From the NCBI GenBank assembly GCA_963741495.1, contig CAVUID010000007.1, positions 1 to 64,000 of the forward strand: a stretch of DNA of 64,000 bases. The letters are read 5' to 3'. How positions within the stretch are numbered: position 1 is the first letter of the stretch; every line of letters starts with the position of its first letter. The notes under the pieces were generated by a model. That model made no database searches and was not told where the DNA came from. It saw only the letters and a list, made by a program, of their open reading frames with translations. Of this stretch, positions 17,944 to 26,310 are shown piece after piece. The stretch comes from Sulfurimicrobium sp963741495. Lineage in GTDB: Bacteria; Pseudomonadota; Gammaproteobacteria; Burkholderiales; Sulfuricellaceae. The position numbers and the translations under genes are program-made.

Positions 17944-19832
17944 ACTCCCGGGTCTGCCAGGCGAAAAGTAGGCGGATACAGCCTTGCCGCATCGGGGCGC
18001 CGCCGTTCGAGGAACAGCGCACTGCCTGGCAGGGTTTTAGCCTGCTTCTTGGCCTCGCCGGCTGCGGCGGCAACTTCGTAATGCGAGCGGTATTCGTCCG
18101 GCGCAACACAGACCGCGCCAACGGACAGGCTGGTGAGCGGAAAAAATAGCATGTTGCCCTGCCGGTCTTCTCCCTCGAAGCCTCTTGCCTTGAGATCCTG
18201 CGGATCGAACAAGGCTTCGATCTCCTGGTCGAAACGCGCCAGAACACGCTGGCAACGCTGCTCCCAGTCCTCGCTCTGGAATAGCAGCACGAAGTCATCG
18301 CCGCCAATGTGGCCGAGGAAATCCCGCGCCGGGTCGGAGGCTTCAGAGAGGATCGTGGCGCAGAGCAAAATGATGTCATCGCCTCGACGAAAGCCGTAGC
18401 GGTCATTGAAAGGCTTGAAATGGTCGAGGTCGAAATAGCAGGTGACGAAATGACTGCGGCTGTGAAGCAGGCGCTCGATATGCTCGTTGATCGGCACATT
18501 GCCCGGCAACTGGGTCAGAGGATTGGCATGGCGTGCCGACTGGATCTGCTGCTCAGTGATTTCGCGGATCAGATCCTGGCTGTTGCCGATGCCCAGATAA
18601 TTTCCCTGTTCAGTAATCATGAACCCATCTGCGACATGGCGCCGTGAACCATCGGCAATCAGGCGGCTGAGTTGCGCCAGGCTCATGGATTGATCCACCA
18701 TCAGGGGCTGAGAGTCCATGAAGCGGGTGCAGGGTTTGCTGCCATGCAGTTCGCGCTGGTAAGGACGTGCGTAATGATCGACAAAGCGATAGCGGTTGAT
18801 CAGCCCAAGCGGGGCGCCATGGCTCACCACGGGCAGCACGTTCAACTCGGCATCCTGGGAGAAAATTCTGAAAACCTCATCGGCCGTCATGAGCGGACTG
18901 ACGACGGGAACAGATCGCAGCAATTTTCTGGCTGTAACGGTCTTATGTGCCGCAATCCCTGTAGGGTATGCGGCCATCCCGCTTTGCCCGAGCGCAGCCA
19001 CCACTTCATCCGGTGCCAGCAGTGGAGGCGCCGGGTTGGGCCGGGCGATGTGATAACCCTGGCCGAACGCCAGGCCGATGGTCTTGAGCACGTTGAGTTC
19101 CGCCGGCGTCTCGATGCCTTCCGCAATCACGCGCGCGCCCATGCATTCGGCAATCACCTGAATCGAGCGCACAAATTGCAGCTTGACGGGGTCGTGGTTG
19201 ATGCCCTGGATGAAGTGCATGTCGATCTTGACGAACTCTGGCCGCAGCTCCGACCACAGGCGCAAGCTGGAGAACCCTTCACCCAGATCGTCGATGGCAA
19301 TTTCGAAGCCCATGCCCCGGTAATGCCGTGCTGCTTCGCGCAGCAAGTTGTAGTCGTAGACCGGCTTGTTCTCGGTCAGCTCGATAATGACCCGCGAGGG
19401 GTTGAGCTTCAGGCGGCGAATCAGGCGCAGCGTTTCACCTTCTCGAAAATCCGGCTGCAACAGGCATGCCGGGCTGACATTGATGAACAGGCGACCCGGT
19501 AGTTTCTGCACCACAAAGCTTTCAAGAACCACATGACGGCACAGGCGTTCCAGTTCCGCCAGGCGCCCGAGCGCTTCCGCCGCCTTGAAAAGATGTATCG
19601 GCGAGTGCAGGGGCGTATCTGCGGGTCCGCGAATGAGCCCCTCGTAGCCGAAAATACGGCCACCGGAGAATTCGATGATGGGCTGAAAAAATGCCGTCAG
19701 CCTGCTCTGTGCCAAAATTGCATCAAGCAACTCGGCATGATCTTCGTCAAGAAAGGCGGGCGCTTCATGGCAGGCGCATGGAATGACTGAAGCGCGGGTT
19801 GAGGTAATGGAGGCAGGCAACGGTAAGTGCAT
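17934..19832 (-). CDS. EAL-CBS-GGDEF cyclic-di-GMP protein
   Basis: A 632-residue cytosolic protein. An EAL phosphodiesterase domain (about residues 45-290) retains YEGLIRG (EGL for EAL), ELTENKP, DDLGEGFSSL, KIDMHFI and AEGIET, so catalysis is plausible. A CBS pair (about 300-430) may sense a nucleotide. A GGDEF domain (about 460-610) has GGDDF instead of GGDEF and lacks a clear RxxD inhibitory site. EAL-CBS-GGDEF order with no transmembrane segment is a known proteobacterial layout. The stop overlaps the downstream glycosyltransferase by ten bases. It diverges from pap, with 145 bases between starts. Confidence 0.9.
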   Translation of the reverse strand: MHLPLPASITSTRASVIPCACHEAPAFLDEDHAELLDAILAQSRLTAFFQPIIEFSGGRIFGYEGLIRGPADTPLHSPIHLFKAAEALGRLAELERLCRHVVLESFVVQKLPGRLFINVSPACLLQPDFREGETLRLIRRLKLNPSRVIIELTENKPVYDYNLLREAARHYRGMGFEIAIDDLGEGFSSLRLWSELRPEFVKIDMHFIQGINHDPVKLQFVRSIQVIAECMGARVIAEGIETPAELNVLKTIGLAFGQGYHIARPNPAPPLLAPDEVVAALGQSGMAAYPTGIAAHKTVTARKLLRSVPVVSPLMTADEVFRIFSQDAELNVLPVVSHGAPLGLINRYRFVDHYARPYQRELHGSKPCTRFMDSQPLMVDQSMSLAQLSRLIADGSRRHVADGFMITEQGNYLGIGNSQDLIREITEQQIQSARHANPLTQLPGNVPINEHIERLLHSRSHFVTCYFDLDHFKPFNDRYGFRRGDDIILLCATILSEASDPARDFLGHIGGDDFVLLFQSEDWEQRCQRVLARFDQEIEALFDPQDLKARGFEGEDRQGNMLFFPLTSLSVGAVCVAPDEYRSHYEVAAAAGEAKKQAKTLPGSALFLERRRPDAARLYPPTFRLADPGVCN

Positions 19833-19977
19833 GAAGTAATGGATTCACAATGCAGGGAAATGGATGCTAACGCGCCTCTGTGACAGAAACATGACAACAG
19901 AAACTGCAAAATCTGTTGAAATTTGCCGCAAAGGGGAGTGTGATAGCGCTTTCCACACCTGATCAAGGGATAACGAC

Positions 19978-21483
19978 ATGTTCGAATCGGCAGAACTGGG
20001 ACACAAGATCGACAAGGCAACCTACGACAAGGAAGTCCCCCTGCTACGCGAAGCACTCCTGGAAGCGCAACTCGACCTGGCGCAAAGCGGCAAATTCCCG
20101 GTCATCGTCCTCTTGGGCGGCGTGGATGGCGCGGGACGTGGCGAAACCGTCAACCTGCTGAATGAGTGGATGGACCCGCGTCACGTCCAGTCGCACGGCA
20201 TGGGCGAACCATCCGACGAGGAGCTCGACCGGCCGATGATGTGGCGCTTCTGGCGCGCCCTGCCGCCCAAGGGGAAGATCGGCGTTTTTCTTGGCTCCTG
20301 GTATACCTGGCCGATCCTGAATCGCGTGACGGGCGTCACCAAGACAGCCGATCTCGACCAGAGCCTGGAACGCGCCCGGCGTCTGGAGAAAATGCTCACC
20401 GACGAAGGCGCGCTGATCATCAAATTCTGGCTGCATTTGTCCAAGGACAAGCAGGAAAAACGCCTCAAGGCACTGGAAAAAGACCCCAAGACTCGCTGGC
20501 GCGTGACGGAGCGGGACTGGAAACATTTCAAGCTCTACGACAAATTCCGCACCGTGCATGAAAGCGTGATTCGCCATACCAGCACGGCCGAAGCGCCGTG
20601 GTTCATCGTCGAAGGCGAAGACCCGCGCTATCGTAGCCTGACCATTGGCAAAATGATTCACGAAGCAATCCGCAAGCGCCTTGATTCCAGCAACGGGAAA
20701 CCCGCAGGAATCAATGCACCGCCCCTGCTGCCCTCGATTGATCAGCTGCATATTCTCAAGACCCTCGACCTCACGCAGAAACTCGACAAGAAAAAATATG
20801 CGCAGGAGCTGGAAAAATACCAGGGCAAACTTGCCTTGCTGACGCGCGATCCCCGCTTCAGGGAAATCACCGTGATCGCGGTATTCGAAGGCAATGATGC
20901 CGCCGGCAAAGGGGGAAGCATCCGGCGCATCACCAGCGCGCTGGATGCGCGGATTTACCAGGTTGTGCCGATCGCCGCGCCGACCGAGGAAGAACGCGCC
21001 CAGCCCTATCAGTGGCGCTTCTGGCGCCATGTGCCGCGCCGCGGGCGGGTAACGATTTTCGATCGCTCCTGGTATGGCCGCGTGCTGGTGGAGCGGGTCG
21101 AGGGCTTCTGCTCGGAGGCCGACTGGATGCGCGCCTACAGCGAGATCAATGATTTCGAGGCGCAACTGGCGCGCCACAATATGGTGGTAAGCAAGTTCTG
21201 GCTGACCATCAGCAAGGAAGAGCAGCTCAGCCGCTTCAAGGAGCGCGAGAAGACCGGCTTCAAGCGCTACAAGATTACCGACGAGGACTGGCGCAACCGG
21301 GAGAAATGGGATGCCTACGAGCAGGCGATTTGCGACATGGTGGACCGCACCAGCACCGAGAATGCGCCCTGGACGCTGGTCGAGGCCAACAACAAGCATT
21401 TTGCCCGGATCAAGGTGCTGAAAACCCTGTGCGAGCAGATCGAAACCAAGTTGAAAAATTTACCGAAAAACAAAACATTTTGA
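19978..21483 (+). CDS. pap: Polyphosphate:AMP phosphotransferase (class II PPK2)
   Basis: A 501-residue protein of two fused PPK2 domains. The first (about 1-240) has a degenerate P-loop (GGVDGAGRGE). The second (about 270-495) has a full Walker A (EGNDAAGKGGSIRR) and the lid and Walker B region FDRSWYGRVLVERVEGF. This duplicated architecture characterises Pap, which phosphorylates AMP to ADP with polyphosphate. It can work with adenylate kinase to regenerate ATP from polyP. The ATG follows a spaced G-rich site. The last codons overlap the next small gene (TTGA). Confidence 0.93.
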   Translation: MFESAELGHKIDKATYDKEVPLLREALLEAQLDLAQSGKFPVIVLLGGVDGAGRGETVNLLNEWMDPRHVQSHGMGEPSDEELDRPMMWRFWRALPPKGKIGVFLGSWYTWPILNRVTGVTKTADLDQSLERARRLEKMLTDEGALIIKFWLHLSKDKQEKRLKALEKDPKTRWRVTERDWKHFKLYDKFRTVHESVIRHTSTAEAPWFIVEGEDPRYRSLTIGKMIHEAIRKRLDSSNGKPAGINAPPLLPSIDQLHILKTLDLTQKLDKKKYAQELEKYQGKLALLTRDPRFREITVIAVFEGNDAAGKGGSIRRITSALDARIYQVVPIAAPTEEERAQPYQWRFWRHVPRRGRVTIFDRSWYGRVLVERVEGFCSEADWMRAYSEINDFEAQLARHNMVVSKFWLTISKEEQLSRFKEREKTGFKRYKITDEDWRNREKWDAYEQAICDMVDRTSTENAPWTLVEANNKHFARIKVLKTLCEQIETKLKNLPKNKTF

Positions 21484-21752
21484 ATATTCCGCTCCAGAAC
21501 ATCTTCAATGACGAAGAGTCGAAACTGGTAGCGCAGCATTTTGCGGTCATTTATGCGCCGCAACGCAAGCGCTCCCGTTTCCCGGAAAACTGCGTCCGGA
21601 TCGTCGCCTCTGCAACTGAAGCCCTGGCCGCCGCAGATATAGCGAAACATCTCTATCCGGGGCGGGTGGTGGGCCCTTCGCGATCTTCGGAAGGCGTCCG
21701 TCTGTATTACCTGGTGGACTGGATCGAAAACGAAACGGATACCAAAACCTGA
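21480..21752 (+). CDS. Small conserved hypothetical protein downstream of pap
   Basis: A 90-residue protein starting at the TTG that overlaps the pap stop (TTGA at 21480-21483). It contains RFPENCVRIVASATEALAAA and LYPGRVVGPSRSSEGVRLYY, and no signal or membrane segment. I do not recognise the family. Base composition and codon pattern match the neighbours, and the frame stays open from the pap stop to 21752, which supports coding. The start is uncertain because no clear ribosome site precedes it; coupling to pap would explain that. Confidence 0.55.
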   Translation: MNIPLQNIFNDEESKLVAQHFAVIYAPQRKRSRFPENCVRIVASATEALAAADIAKHLYPGRVVGPSRSSEGVRLYYLVDWIENETDTKT

Positions 21753-21767
21753 TTTGAGGAGCAAAAA

Positions 21768-22322
21768 ATGAAAGTCATCCTGGTTTTGCTGTGCTGCACC
21801 CTGGCCGGCCTGGCACAGGCGGGTGAACTGTTCCGCTGGGTAGATGCCGACGGCAAGGTGCACTACACCGATCAGCCGCCGCCGGCGAGCGCAAAGCAGG
21901 TGGAAGAGAAAAAGCTGAGCAACAGCACCATCGAAACTTCGCAGCTGCCCTACGCAACCCAGCAGGCAGTCAAGAAATCGCCGGTCACCCTGTACGCCAA
22001 CGATTGTGGCGAGCCCTGCACGCAGGCACGCAACCATCTTACCCAGCGCGGCATCCCGTTCACCAGCAAAAACCCGCAAACCAGCCCAGCCGATGCCGAA
22101 GCCCTCACAAAACTGGTTGGGGCCGCATATGTTCCGGTGCTGGTGGTGGGCAGCGCCATCAGCAAGGGCTACGAGAAAGGCGCCTGGGATAGCGCACTGG
22201 ATACGGCGGGTTATCCCAAAAGCGCGCTGGTGAGGAAAGCACCGGCAAAGGACGGCGCTGCGAAAACCGAGCCTTCGCCAGAAAAACCTGTGGCCCAGCA
22301 CCCCTGGGCCGGGAGCCGGTAA
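21768..22322 (+). CDS. DUF4124 and glutaredoxin-like periplasmic protein
   Basis: A 184-residue secreted protein. After the signal peptide (MKVILVLLCCTLAGLAQA), a DUF4124 module (ELFRWVDADGKVHYTDQPPP) precedes a glutaredoxin-like domain (SPVTLYANDCGEPCTQARNHL) with a CGEPC redox pair and a cis-proline candidate in AAYVPVLVVG. DUF4124 modules are common in betaproteobacterial envelope proteins and may bind cell wall. A periplasmic disulfide or glutathione-linked role is inferred. The ATG follows GAGGAGC. The C-terminal 35 residues are Ala/Lys/Pro-rich and probably disordered. Confidence 0.8.
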   Translation: MKVILVLLCCTLAGLAQAGELFRWVDADGKVHYTDQPPPASAKQVEEKKLSNSTIETSQLPYATQQAVKKSPVTLYANDCGEPCTQARNHLTQRGIPFTSKNPQTSPADAEALTKLVGAAYVPVLVVGSAISKGYEKGAWDSALDTAGYPKSALVRKAPAKDGAAKTEPSPEKPVAQHPWAGSR

Positions 22323-22493
22323 ACCCGGCTCGCCTCCTGATGCCGGAGATATGAAGACCCATCAGGTCATTGCCGGGGAAAAATAGGGAAAACCCCGATG
22401 GTCTCATGATGCCTTGCTGGGTTAAGGTGCGAACTCAATTCAACCGCCCTGGCCGAATATTGCATTTGGGCTGGTCCATGAGGTTCGCCATCG

Positions 22494-24041
22494 ATGAAAC
22501 CGCTTTCAATCTGGACATACGTCATCAGCCTTGCGCTATGGCTGTCCCTGTGCCTGGGCGTGGCCGTCATCGTGATCGTGCTGAATATCCGCGATGCGGA
22601 AAAAAATCTGGTGCAATACGGGGATGCCTATTCGGACCATCTCGACAAGGAGATGGTCAGTAGCGAAACCGTCCTGAAAGGCTTTTCGGCCCTGTTTGGC
22701 GCCGTTGGCAGCACGGATCAGGCACAGGCCAAGCGCTATGTCAGGCAGGTCATCGAGGCAAACCCCCACATATTTGCGCTTGAAGTCGTGCAGGCCGTGG
22801 CAAAAAACCAGCTGGCGGATTTCACCGCAAAAAAAATACGCGATGGCATGCCGGATTTCACTGTCAAATCCTTCTCCTACGACTCTGAACGGAAATGGCA
22901 GGCACCGAAAGAAAAGCCTTTCTACTACCCGATCGTCTTCATGGAACCGATGCCGGGCGGCTCAGAAGATATTCTTGGGCTGGACATGGATAGCGTGCCG
23001 TTTCTGCAGCGGGCCATGAGCGAGTCTCTGCGGCGCCGCACGCCTGTTTCCAGCCATCCGTTCAAGCTGATAGAGGGCCCGCTGGCCTATGTCGTATTCA
23101 GTTCGATTCCCCAGGTTTTCCCGCACGACAATTCACATCCGGCGCTCTCCACTCAGGACAAACTGGTGGTGGCCATGGTCATAGACGCGGCCAAGCTGGC
23201 AGAGCCGGAACAGTTTCCGATTTTTGATGGCGGCATGGTGCTGGTGCATCACCAGGATTTCAGACCGGAGGACCCCCGGGGCCAGTTGCTGATGGCATCA
23301 GGGCCAACTCGCAGCTTCATCGAAGCTGCCATTTTTCCCGCCTTTACTTACGAGAAAACGCTGGCAACATCGGGCGAATCCTTTTCCCTGGTAGTCAAGC
23401 GCCAGCTTGGCTGGTCTGATTTGAGCCGGAATCTGCTGGCGCTGATCATCCTGTTGACGATCCTGTCTTCCATGATGCTGATAACGTATCTTCGAGAGCA
23501 CCAGCAGGGAAGGATCCTGCAGATCGAGAACCAGAACAGGCTGTGGCAACTTGCCAACCATGATTCATTGACCGGGCTTCCCAACCGCTTGCTGCTGCTG
23601 GACCGGCTGGAACAACTGCTGGCAAGGATGCGCCGCCAGGAAAAATGCATGGCTGTGATGTTTCTGGATCTGGACGAGTTCAAGCAGATCAACGACACCT
23701 ACGGTCACGAAGTGGGTGATCAATTGCTCAAGCTCGTTGCGGAGCGCCTCCGCGCTGCGGTCCGGGAGGACGATACGGTCGCAAGGATGTGCGGCGACGA
23801 ATTCATTGTCCTGATAGAGGGCGTGCAAGACCGGGCGCTGTCGGAAGCCGTGAGCAGGAAAATTCAGCAAAAAATGTCAGAGGGATTCCTGATAGCAAGC
23901 CAGCTGATCCGGGTGCGGGCCAGCATCGGCATTGCCATTTTTCCCGAAGATGGCGATAGCCCGGAAGAACTGATCAAACAGGCGGACGCGAAAATGTACG
24001 CTGACAAACAGGCCCGCACGGCAAAACTGCGCCTGGTCTGA
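22494..24041 (+). CDS. Diguanylate cyclase with periplasmic CHASE sensor
   Basis: A 515-residue inner-membrane protein. TM1 (about residues 10-30), a CHASE-type periplasmic domain (about 45-295, with FALEVVQAVAKNQLADF), TM2 (about 310-330), then GGDEF (about 350-510). The signature reads CGDEF: the first glycine is cysteine, a change whose effect on activity is unclear. The RxxD inhibitory site is kept (REDD, five residues before CGDEF), and substrate residues around DLDEFKQINDTYGHEVGD are intact. It probably makes cyclic-di-GMP in response to a periplasmic ligand. Upstream bases 22323-22493 hold no gene. Confidence 0.9.
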   Translation: MKPLSIWTYVISLALWLSLCLGVAVIVIVLNIRDAEKNLVQYGDAYSDHLDKEMVSSETVLKGFSALFGAVGSTDQAQAKRYVRQVIEANPHIFALEVVQAVAKNQLADFTAKKIRDGMPDFTVKSFSYDSERKWQAPKEKPFYYPIVFMEPMPGGSEDILGLDMDSVPFLQRAMSESLRRRTPVSSHPFKLIEGPLAYVVFSSIPQVFPHDNSHPALSTQDKLVVAMVIDAAKLAEPEQFPIFDGGMVLVHHQDFRPEDPRGQLLMASGPTRSFIEAAIFPAFTYEKTLATSGESFSLVVKRQLGWSDLSRNLLALIILLTILSSMMLITYLREHQQGRILQIENQNRLWQLANHDSLTGLPNRLLLLDRLEQLLARMRRQEKCMAVMFLDLDEFKQINDTYGHEVGDQLLKLVAERLRAAVREDDTVARMCGDEFIVLIEGVQDRALSEAVSRKIQQKMSEGFLIASQLIRVRASIGIAIFPEDGDSPEELIKQADAKMYADKQARTAKLRLV

Positions 24042-24162
24042 GCGATCGCCGTGACGCGCCTGTTTTAGCAGGCTCCAAGTCCTCCCGGTGACAATATTGT
24101 CATGTGGATGACATATTTTTACCTTACAATGCTGTCCCCTGAGCAGCAAGAAATGGAATTGA

Positions 24163-24378
24163 GTGTACCGAATGCAAGCACAAAAAATCATGCAGGCACA
24201 AATAGACTCGGCACTGGCGGGCCTGACGCGAATTCGTGAGCGCCTGGCCGATGCCACTGAGCCATCCGAGCCGGATCTGATCGGACGCGACCTGGAGTGG
24301 GCCGTATCCCATCTGGAAGATATTCGCCATTACTGGTCGGCATTAAGACCAGATCCGGCAACGTCGGCGAAGCAATAA
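24163..24378 (+). CDS. Small hypothetical protein
   Basis: A protein of 71 residues from a GTG at 24163, or 68 from the ATG at 24172. It is entirely helical and charged (QIDSALAGLTRIRERLADA...DLEWAVSHLEDIRHYW), with no membrane segment. GGA lies six bases before the GTG, which slightly favours the longer form. I do not recognise it. The orientation matches the GGDEF gene upstream, but 121 bases and a repeat-like spacer separate them. Confidence 0.45.
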   Translation: MYRMQAQKIMQAQIDSALAGLTRIRERLADATEPSEPDLIGRDLEWAVSHLEDIRHYWSALRPDPATSAKQ

Positions 24379-24452
24379 ATACCCATTTTCGGCATGTTCA
24401 GGCCCGTTCCGGCTGGCACACAATCCTTATCTAAGGAACCTCTGAATAAGTT

Positions 24453-24531
24453 GTCATTGCGAGGAACGAAGTGACGAAGCAATCTCGCAACTCTTTGAAA
24501 AACAAGATTGCTTCGCTACGCTCGCAATGAC
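24453..24531. repeat. Dispersed palindromic repeat, copy 1
   Basis: Starts GTCATTGCGAGG and ends CTACGCTCGCAATGAC, with AGCAATCT and AGATTGCT as inner complementary arms. A second copy sits at 30559-30636 with the same termini. Such ATTGCGAG...CTCGCAAT elements are common REP-like intergenic units. It lies between the small hypothetical gene and the carbonic anhydrase gene. Confidence 0.7.
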
Positions 24532-24640
24532 CTCGCGCACTTGATCAGGGGCTCCCTAAACAGTCGTGCCAGATCGCAAGGCACGCGGATTTGCGTCATG
24601 CCGCCGGGCAATTTTCCAATAAAAAAATTACGGAGAGACC

Positions 24641-25384
24641 ATGAACCAACGCATTGCCCTGATTATTGCGGCCACTTTGCTGGCCAGCCCCACTGCTTTT
24701 GCTTCTGGCAAGGCACAATGGAAATACAGCGGCCACGAAGGCCCCGAGTTTTGGGGTGAGCTGGCGCCAGATTTTACGACTTGCGCCAAGGGCATGAACC
24801 AGTCGCCGATCGACCTCAAAGGCACCATCGATGCTGACCTGCCCCCGATCAAGTTCGACTACGCAACCCAGGCCAGCGAAATTCTCAACAATGGCCACAC
24901 CATTCAGGCCAATTTTGCGCCAGGCAGCACGATCAAGGTGGATGGCATGGCTTTCGAGCTGAAACAGGTGCATTTCCACACCCCGAGCGAAAATCTGATC
25001 AACGGGAAATCCTACCCGCTCGAAGGCCATCTGGTTCATGCGAACAAGGACGGCCATCTCGCTGTGGTCGCTGTCATGTATAACGAAGGCAAGGCCAATG
25101 CGGGCCTCGCTGCGCTATGGAAGCAGATGCCTGCGGAAGCCGGCAGCCCGGTGGCGCTGACGGCCAAGGTCAATGGCAAAAACCTGCTCCCGGCAAAACG
25201 CGACTACTACCGCTTCAGCGGCTCGCTGACGACCCCGCCTTGCAGCGAAGGAGTGCGCTGGCTGGTAATGAAAAACCAGGCAACGGCTTCCAGGGCGCAG
25301 ATCGAGCAATTCAGCCAGGCCATGCACCATCCCACCAATAACCGCCCGGTTCAACCCGTCAACGGTCGCCCGGTATTGCATTAA
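24641..25384 (+). CDS. Alpha-type carbonic anhydrase, periplasmic
   Basis: A 247-residue protein with a signal peptide (about residues 1-22, cleavage after TAFA). It interconverts CO2 and bicarbonate. The alpha-class zinc ligands are visible as HFH in QVHFHTPSE and the third His in EGHLVHAN. The substrate-pocket motif SLTTPPCSEGVRW is intact. It is a single-gene unit with a good ribosome site (GGAGAG) and its own terminator just after the stop. A periplasmic alpha enzyme fits bicarbonate supply in a CO2-fixing or CO2-handling bacterium, which is inference. Confidence 0.93.
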   Translation: MNQRIALIIAATLLASPTAFASGKAQWKYSGHEGPEFWGELAPDFTTCAKGMNQSPIDLKGTIDADLPPIKFDYATQASEILNNGHTIQANFAPGSTIKVDGMAFELKQVHFHTPSENLINGKSYPLEGHLVHANKDGHLAVVAVMYNEGKANAGLAALWKQMPAEAGSPVALTAKVNGKNLLPAKRDYYRFSGSLTTPPCSEGVRWLVMKNQATASRAQIEQFSQAMHHPTNNRPVQPVNGRPVLH

Positions 25385-25400
25385 ACCTAGTAGTATGTCG

Positions 25401-25447
25401 GCAGCACATGCAGGAGGCCTTCCGGCCTCGTGCTGTGCTGCTTTTTT
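25401..25447 (+). terminator. Rho-independent terminator of the carbonic anhydrase gene
   Basis: An outer stem GCAGCACA/TGTGCTGC and an inner stem GAGGCC/GGCCTC are followed directly by six T residues (25442-25447). It lies 17 bases after the stop codon. Confidence 0.8.
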
Positions 25448-25465
25448 GTTTGTGCAGAATATTCA

Positions 25466-26242
25466 ATGAAACTTGCCACCTGGAATGTCAATTCACTCAA
25501 GGTCCGCCTGCCGCATGTGCTGGACTGGCTGAGCCTGCATCAGCCGGACGCCCTGTGCCTGCAGGAACTGAAGCTGGAAGACAGGAATTTTCCCCTGGCC
25601 GAAATCGAGGCGGCAGGCTATAGCGCCGCGTTCTCCGGCCAGAAAACCTATAACGGCGTGGCCATCCTGAGCAAGCAACCGCTGCAGGATGTGAGCGCGG
25701 GCATCCCGGGCTACGGGGATGAGCAGAAACGGGTGCTGGCGGCGACACTCGATGGCGTGCGCCTGGTATGCGTGTATGTGCCCAATGGCCAGAGCGTTGA
25801 TTCCGACAAATACCAGTACAAGCTGCAATGGCTGGAAGCGCTGACTGCCTGGCTCCAGGAAGAATTGGCGCGATACCCGAAGCTGGCCCTGCTGGGGGAT
25901 TACAACATCGCGCCGGAAGATCGCGATGTGCACGACCCCAAGGCTTGGGAAGGGTCCGTATTGTGCAGCACGCCGGAGCGCGAAGCCTTCCGCAAGCTGC
26001 AACAGATCGGCCTGCAGGACAGTTTCCGCCTGTTCCCCCAGGCCGATGGCGTCTTCACCTGGTGGGACTACCGGATGCAGGGCTTCCGGCGCAAACTGGG
26101 TTTGCGTATCGACCACATCCTGTTGAGCGCTGCGCTCGCGCCGGACTGCGCCTCATGTGCAGTGGATATCGAGCCGCGCAAGCTGGAGCGTCCTTCCGAC
26201 CATGCGCCGGTGATCGCGGAGATCACCCCTCATAAGCCGTAA
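25466..26242 (+). CDS. xth: Exodeoxyribonuclease III
   Basis: A 258-residue AP endonuclease/3'-exonuclease of base-excision repair. The order of motifs is standard: TWNVNSLKVRL, LCLQELKLED (catalytic Glu), YVPNGQ, GDYNIAPEDRDVHDP (Asp and Asn), TWWDYRMQGFR, LRIDHILLS and SDHAPVIAEI (catalytic Asp-His). The ATG at 25466 gives the canonical MKLATWNVNS start; an upstream ATG at 25430 would lie in the carbonic anhydrase terminator. It is probably a single-gene unit. Confidence 0.95.
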   Translation: MKLATWNVNSLKVRLPHVLDWLSLHQPDALCLQELKLEDRNFPLAEIEAAGYSAAFSGQKTYNGVAILSKQPLQDVSAGIPGYGDEQKRVLAATLDGVRLVCVYVPNGQSVDSDKYQYKLQWLEALTAWLQEELARYPKLALLGDYNIAPEDRDVHDPKAWEGSVLCSTPEREAFRKLQQIGLQDSFRLFPQADGVFTWWDYRMQGFRRKLGLRIDHILLSAALAPDCASCAVDIEPRKLERPSDHAPVIAEITPHKP

Positions 26243-26310
26243 GGCCCCGGCACCACCCGCTTACGCTGTAATGGCCGGTAAGCCCTTGTTCAGGCTATAA
26301 TTCGGCCCTT

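Noticed and set aside
20044..21399. A 451-codon open frame antisense to pap
   Set aside because: Shadow of the pap reading frame; no domain and no ribosome site.
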